Shown: piece by piece, positions 62,176 through 64,000 of the stretch
Numbering within the stretch: the stretch's first letter is position 1
Layout of the letters: each line of letters begins with the position of its first letter
Assembly (NCBI GenBank): GCA_943736015.1
Contig: OX031064.1
Location: 29,015,361 to 29,079,360, forward strand
Direction of reading: 5' to 3'
DNA from: Tridacna crocea
Taxonomy: Eukaryota; Mollusca; Bivalvia; Cardiida; Cardiidae
Length of the DNA stretch: 64,000 nt
Position numbers and translations under genes: made by a program
The notes under the pieces: generated by a model
The model's input: the letters and a program-made list of their open reading frames with translations, nothing else
Told to the model about the DNA's origin: nothing
Databases searched by the model: none

Positions 62176-62600
62176 AAAGAAAGTATTCAAGAAAAAAGTA
62201 TCGGAAAAAAATGTATCAATTTTTGCAAGGAAAGAAAGTATCAGGAAAAAAAAAAGAATCAGTTTCTGTAAAAGTTGAGATAGTTTATCAATATTTATTT
62301 TAAATCATATCATTATGTGAAAATCAGATCTCAGTAAGGATTATATAGATCGCAAATTATGTAAACTAAACAAATAGATAAACACAAATGATAATTATAA
62401 TAGTAATAATGAAGGAAAAAGGAACAAATATCACTTTTTTTTTTTTAAACAAAGTCGATATAAAAAACTTATCAAATGAATCTTTGTATCATATACAATT
62501 TAACTAAGTCTCATTTTGGCAACTGATACCTTTTTTCCTGATACTTTTTTTCTCATACTTTTTATCCTGATTCTTTTTTTCCTGATACTTTCTTTCCTAT
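62176..62600. repeat. inverted arms of AAAGTATCAGGAAAAAA units
   Basis: Left arm 62176-62272 holds several AAAGTATCxGGAAAAAA-like units; right arm 62521-62600 holds the complement (TTTTTTCCTGATACTTT). About 250 bp of AT-rich sequence separates them. Confidence 0.65.
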
Positions 62601-62701
62601 AATGATAGCCACACAACCAATAAACCAATTTACAGTTTATATAGGTTAATAAAAATAAAACATCTTATGACTGAAAAAAAAACACACAATCTATTTCAAT
62701 T

Positions 62702-62930
62702 CTAACCCTTTACCACAAAATCAAGAAATTTAACAAACCTTGAAGAAAAAGGCTTTTGAAAACAGTGTGAGAAAAGCAGAAAATACTGGTAACCAGCATT
62801 TTCTTCTTTTCCCACCATATTTTCTACCCTTCCCGCAACAAATTTCAGTTTTTCAGTCACATTTTTTTTTTGTCGCCTGCAGGTGCTAATTTGGATCGTG
62901 CTAAACAAGTGTTGACTGGTAAAGGATTAA
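62702..62930 (+). mobile_element. family A copy
   Basis: CTAA start, TTAA end; 229 bp. Confidence 0.83.
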
Positions 62931-62968
62931 ACAAGTTTTGGACACAAAATATTTTTTGAAAATTATAA

Positions 62969-63024
62969 GGTGTAGATCAGAGATCAGATAGAATATTCTG
63001 TACAGTATGATCCAGATCTACACT
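62969..63024. repeat. family D palindrome
   Basis: GGTGTAGATCAGAGATCAGA ... TGATCCAGATCTACAC. Confidence 0.6.
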
Positions 63025-63180
63025 AAAGGGGGTATAACCATGATATGAATCAAAAGGTACATAATTATTATCCCAAATGTGAAAACTATTGCTACATATA
63101 TGATTTTTGACTAGTGATATGAGACCAAAAATGCAAAACTAACAGCTGTTGATATGGCGGTAAAAATGGGGTATGGCTAC

Positions 63181-63390
63181 TTAAACCTTTACCAAATAAT
63201 CCCTGGTTTTAACGACCCAAAGGAAGAAGCCTTCTGAAAACATTGCAGGAAAAAGAGAAAATGCTGTTAACCAGCATTTTCTCCTTTTCCCACAATGTTT
63301 TCTACCCTTCCAAAGTCGTATTTCAATTTTTGGGCCACATTTATTTTGTCGTCTGCAAATGCTTTCAATTTGGGCAAGTCTAAAATTTAT
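63181..63390 (+). mobile_element. family A copy missing its right terminus
   Basis: TTAA start; runs to CTAAAATTTAT and fuses with the next copy. Confidence 0.8.
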
Positions 63391-63617
63391 CTGACAACAA
63401 AACTCTAGACATGTCCAAATTCAAACCTTTTTGCACACTACAAATTAAAACTGGCACGGTGATAAGATTTGCATTTGGAAAGATTGAAAACAGTGTGGTA
63501 AAAGAGAACATGCTGGTTACTAGCATTCCTTCTATTCCCCAAAATATTTTCCATGTTTTTAGGTGTTGTCATCTTCTGAAGGGTGTTAAAAATGGGACTG
63601 TTTGGTATAAAGGTTTA
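63391..63617 (-). mobile_element. family A copy missing its left terminus
   Basis: CTGACAACAAAACTCTAGAC onward; a deletion removed both facing termini. Confidence 0.7.
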
Positions 63618-63848
63618 CCCATTATCAAACAATCCCTACTTTTGACGACTCTGAGAAAGAAGCCTTTAGAAATCTTAGTGGGCAATGGAGAAAATGCTGG
63701 TAACCAGCAATTTCTCCTTTTCCCACAATGTTTTATACCCTTCACGAAACAAATTTCAATTTTTCAGTCACTTTTATTTTGTCCTCTGCAAAATTTAATG
63801 CTTTCAATTTTGACATGCCAAACACTTTGTCCTTTGGTAATGAGTTAA
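63614..63848 (+). mobile_element. family A copy with extra TTTAA in the long arm
   Basis: CTGCAAAATTTAATGCTTTC instead of CTGCAAATGCTTTC. TTTA start shared with the previous copy, TTAA end. Confidence 0.83.
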
Positions 63849-63885
63849 TTTACCGAATATCCTAAATACATGTACATTCACGCAA

Positions 63886-64000
63886 TTAACCCTTCACCAC
63901 AGAACAGAAATGTAGACTAGCCCAGTTTACAGAATTTGCAGACAATAATTTACCTGTGGCTCAAATGGTGGAATTTGTGATAAGTGTGGTAGAAAATGAG
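63886..64000 (-). mobile_element. family A copy cut by the window end
   Basis: TTAA at 63886; long arm to GTGTGGTAGAAAATGAG. Confidence 0.72.

Overview
The window reads as nuclear DNA of an invertebrate animal, most likely a bivalve mollusc, possibly a heterodont clam. It is AT-rich. Its coding sequence is split into short exons with GT/AG introns, and it is crowded with short inverted-repeat elements and tRNA-derived SINEs. Several of those repeats resemble ones I associate with bivalve genomes. The species call is an inference. The animal origin follows from the two genes.

Two complete host genes can be read exon by exon. RAB24, an atypical Rab GTPase, lies on the minus strand at 20522-32035 with 7 coding exons and 210 codons. 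SUCLG1, the mitochondrial succinyl-CoA ligase alpha subunit, lies on the plus strand at 33614-46932 with 10 coding exons and 327 codons. All exon phases agree. The two start codons face away from each other 1.6 kb apart, and the gap holds a 644-bp hAT-like transposon remnant. There are weaker signs of two more genes: a terminal exon at 288-375 (+), and two phase-compatible exons at 7218-7769 (-) that may be focadhesin-like.

The dominant feature is one family of short elements, called family A here. It has about 130 full, partial, nested or chimeric copies covering roughly 40% of the window. A full copy is about 229 bp and is bounded by TTAA. Its terminal inverted repeats begin CCC(A/T)TTACCA, and a 67-bp near-perfect palindrome sits between a short arm and a long arm. 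TTAA ends plus CCC-starting termini point to non-autonomous piggyBac-type elements. Strand '+' here means short arm first. Two subfamilies, B and C, carry a different palindrome in which both sides of the stem changed together.

Layout: 1-2.4 kb, possible terminal exon and family A copies. 2.4-5.9 kb, a 3.5-kb TA-flanked inverted-repeat element with a 1.4-kb repeat inside it. 6-20.5 kb, family A field, SINEs and the two possible exons. 20.5-32 kb, RAB24 with copies in every intron. 32-33.6 kb, divergent gene promoter region. 33.6-47 kb, SUCLG1. 47-64 kb, dense repeat field with an intact SINE, a 363-bp insertion inside a family A copy, and several other small inverted-repeat families. No plasmid, phage, CRISPR array, rRNA or functional tRNA gene was seen.
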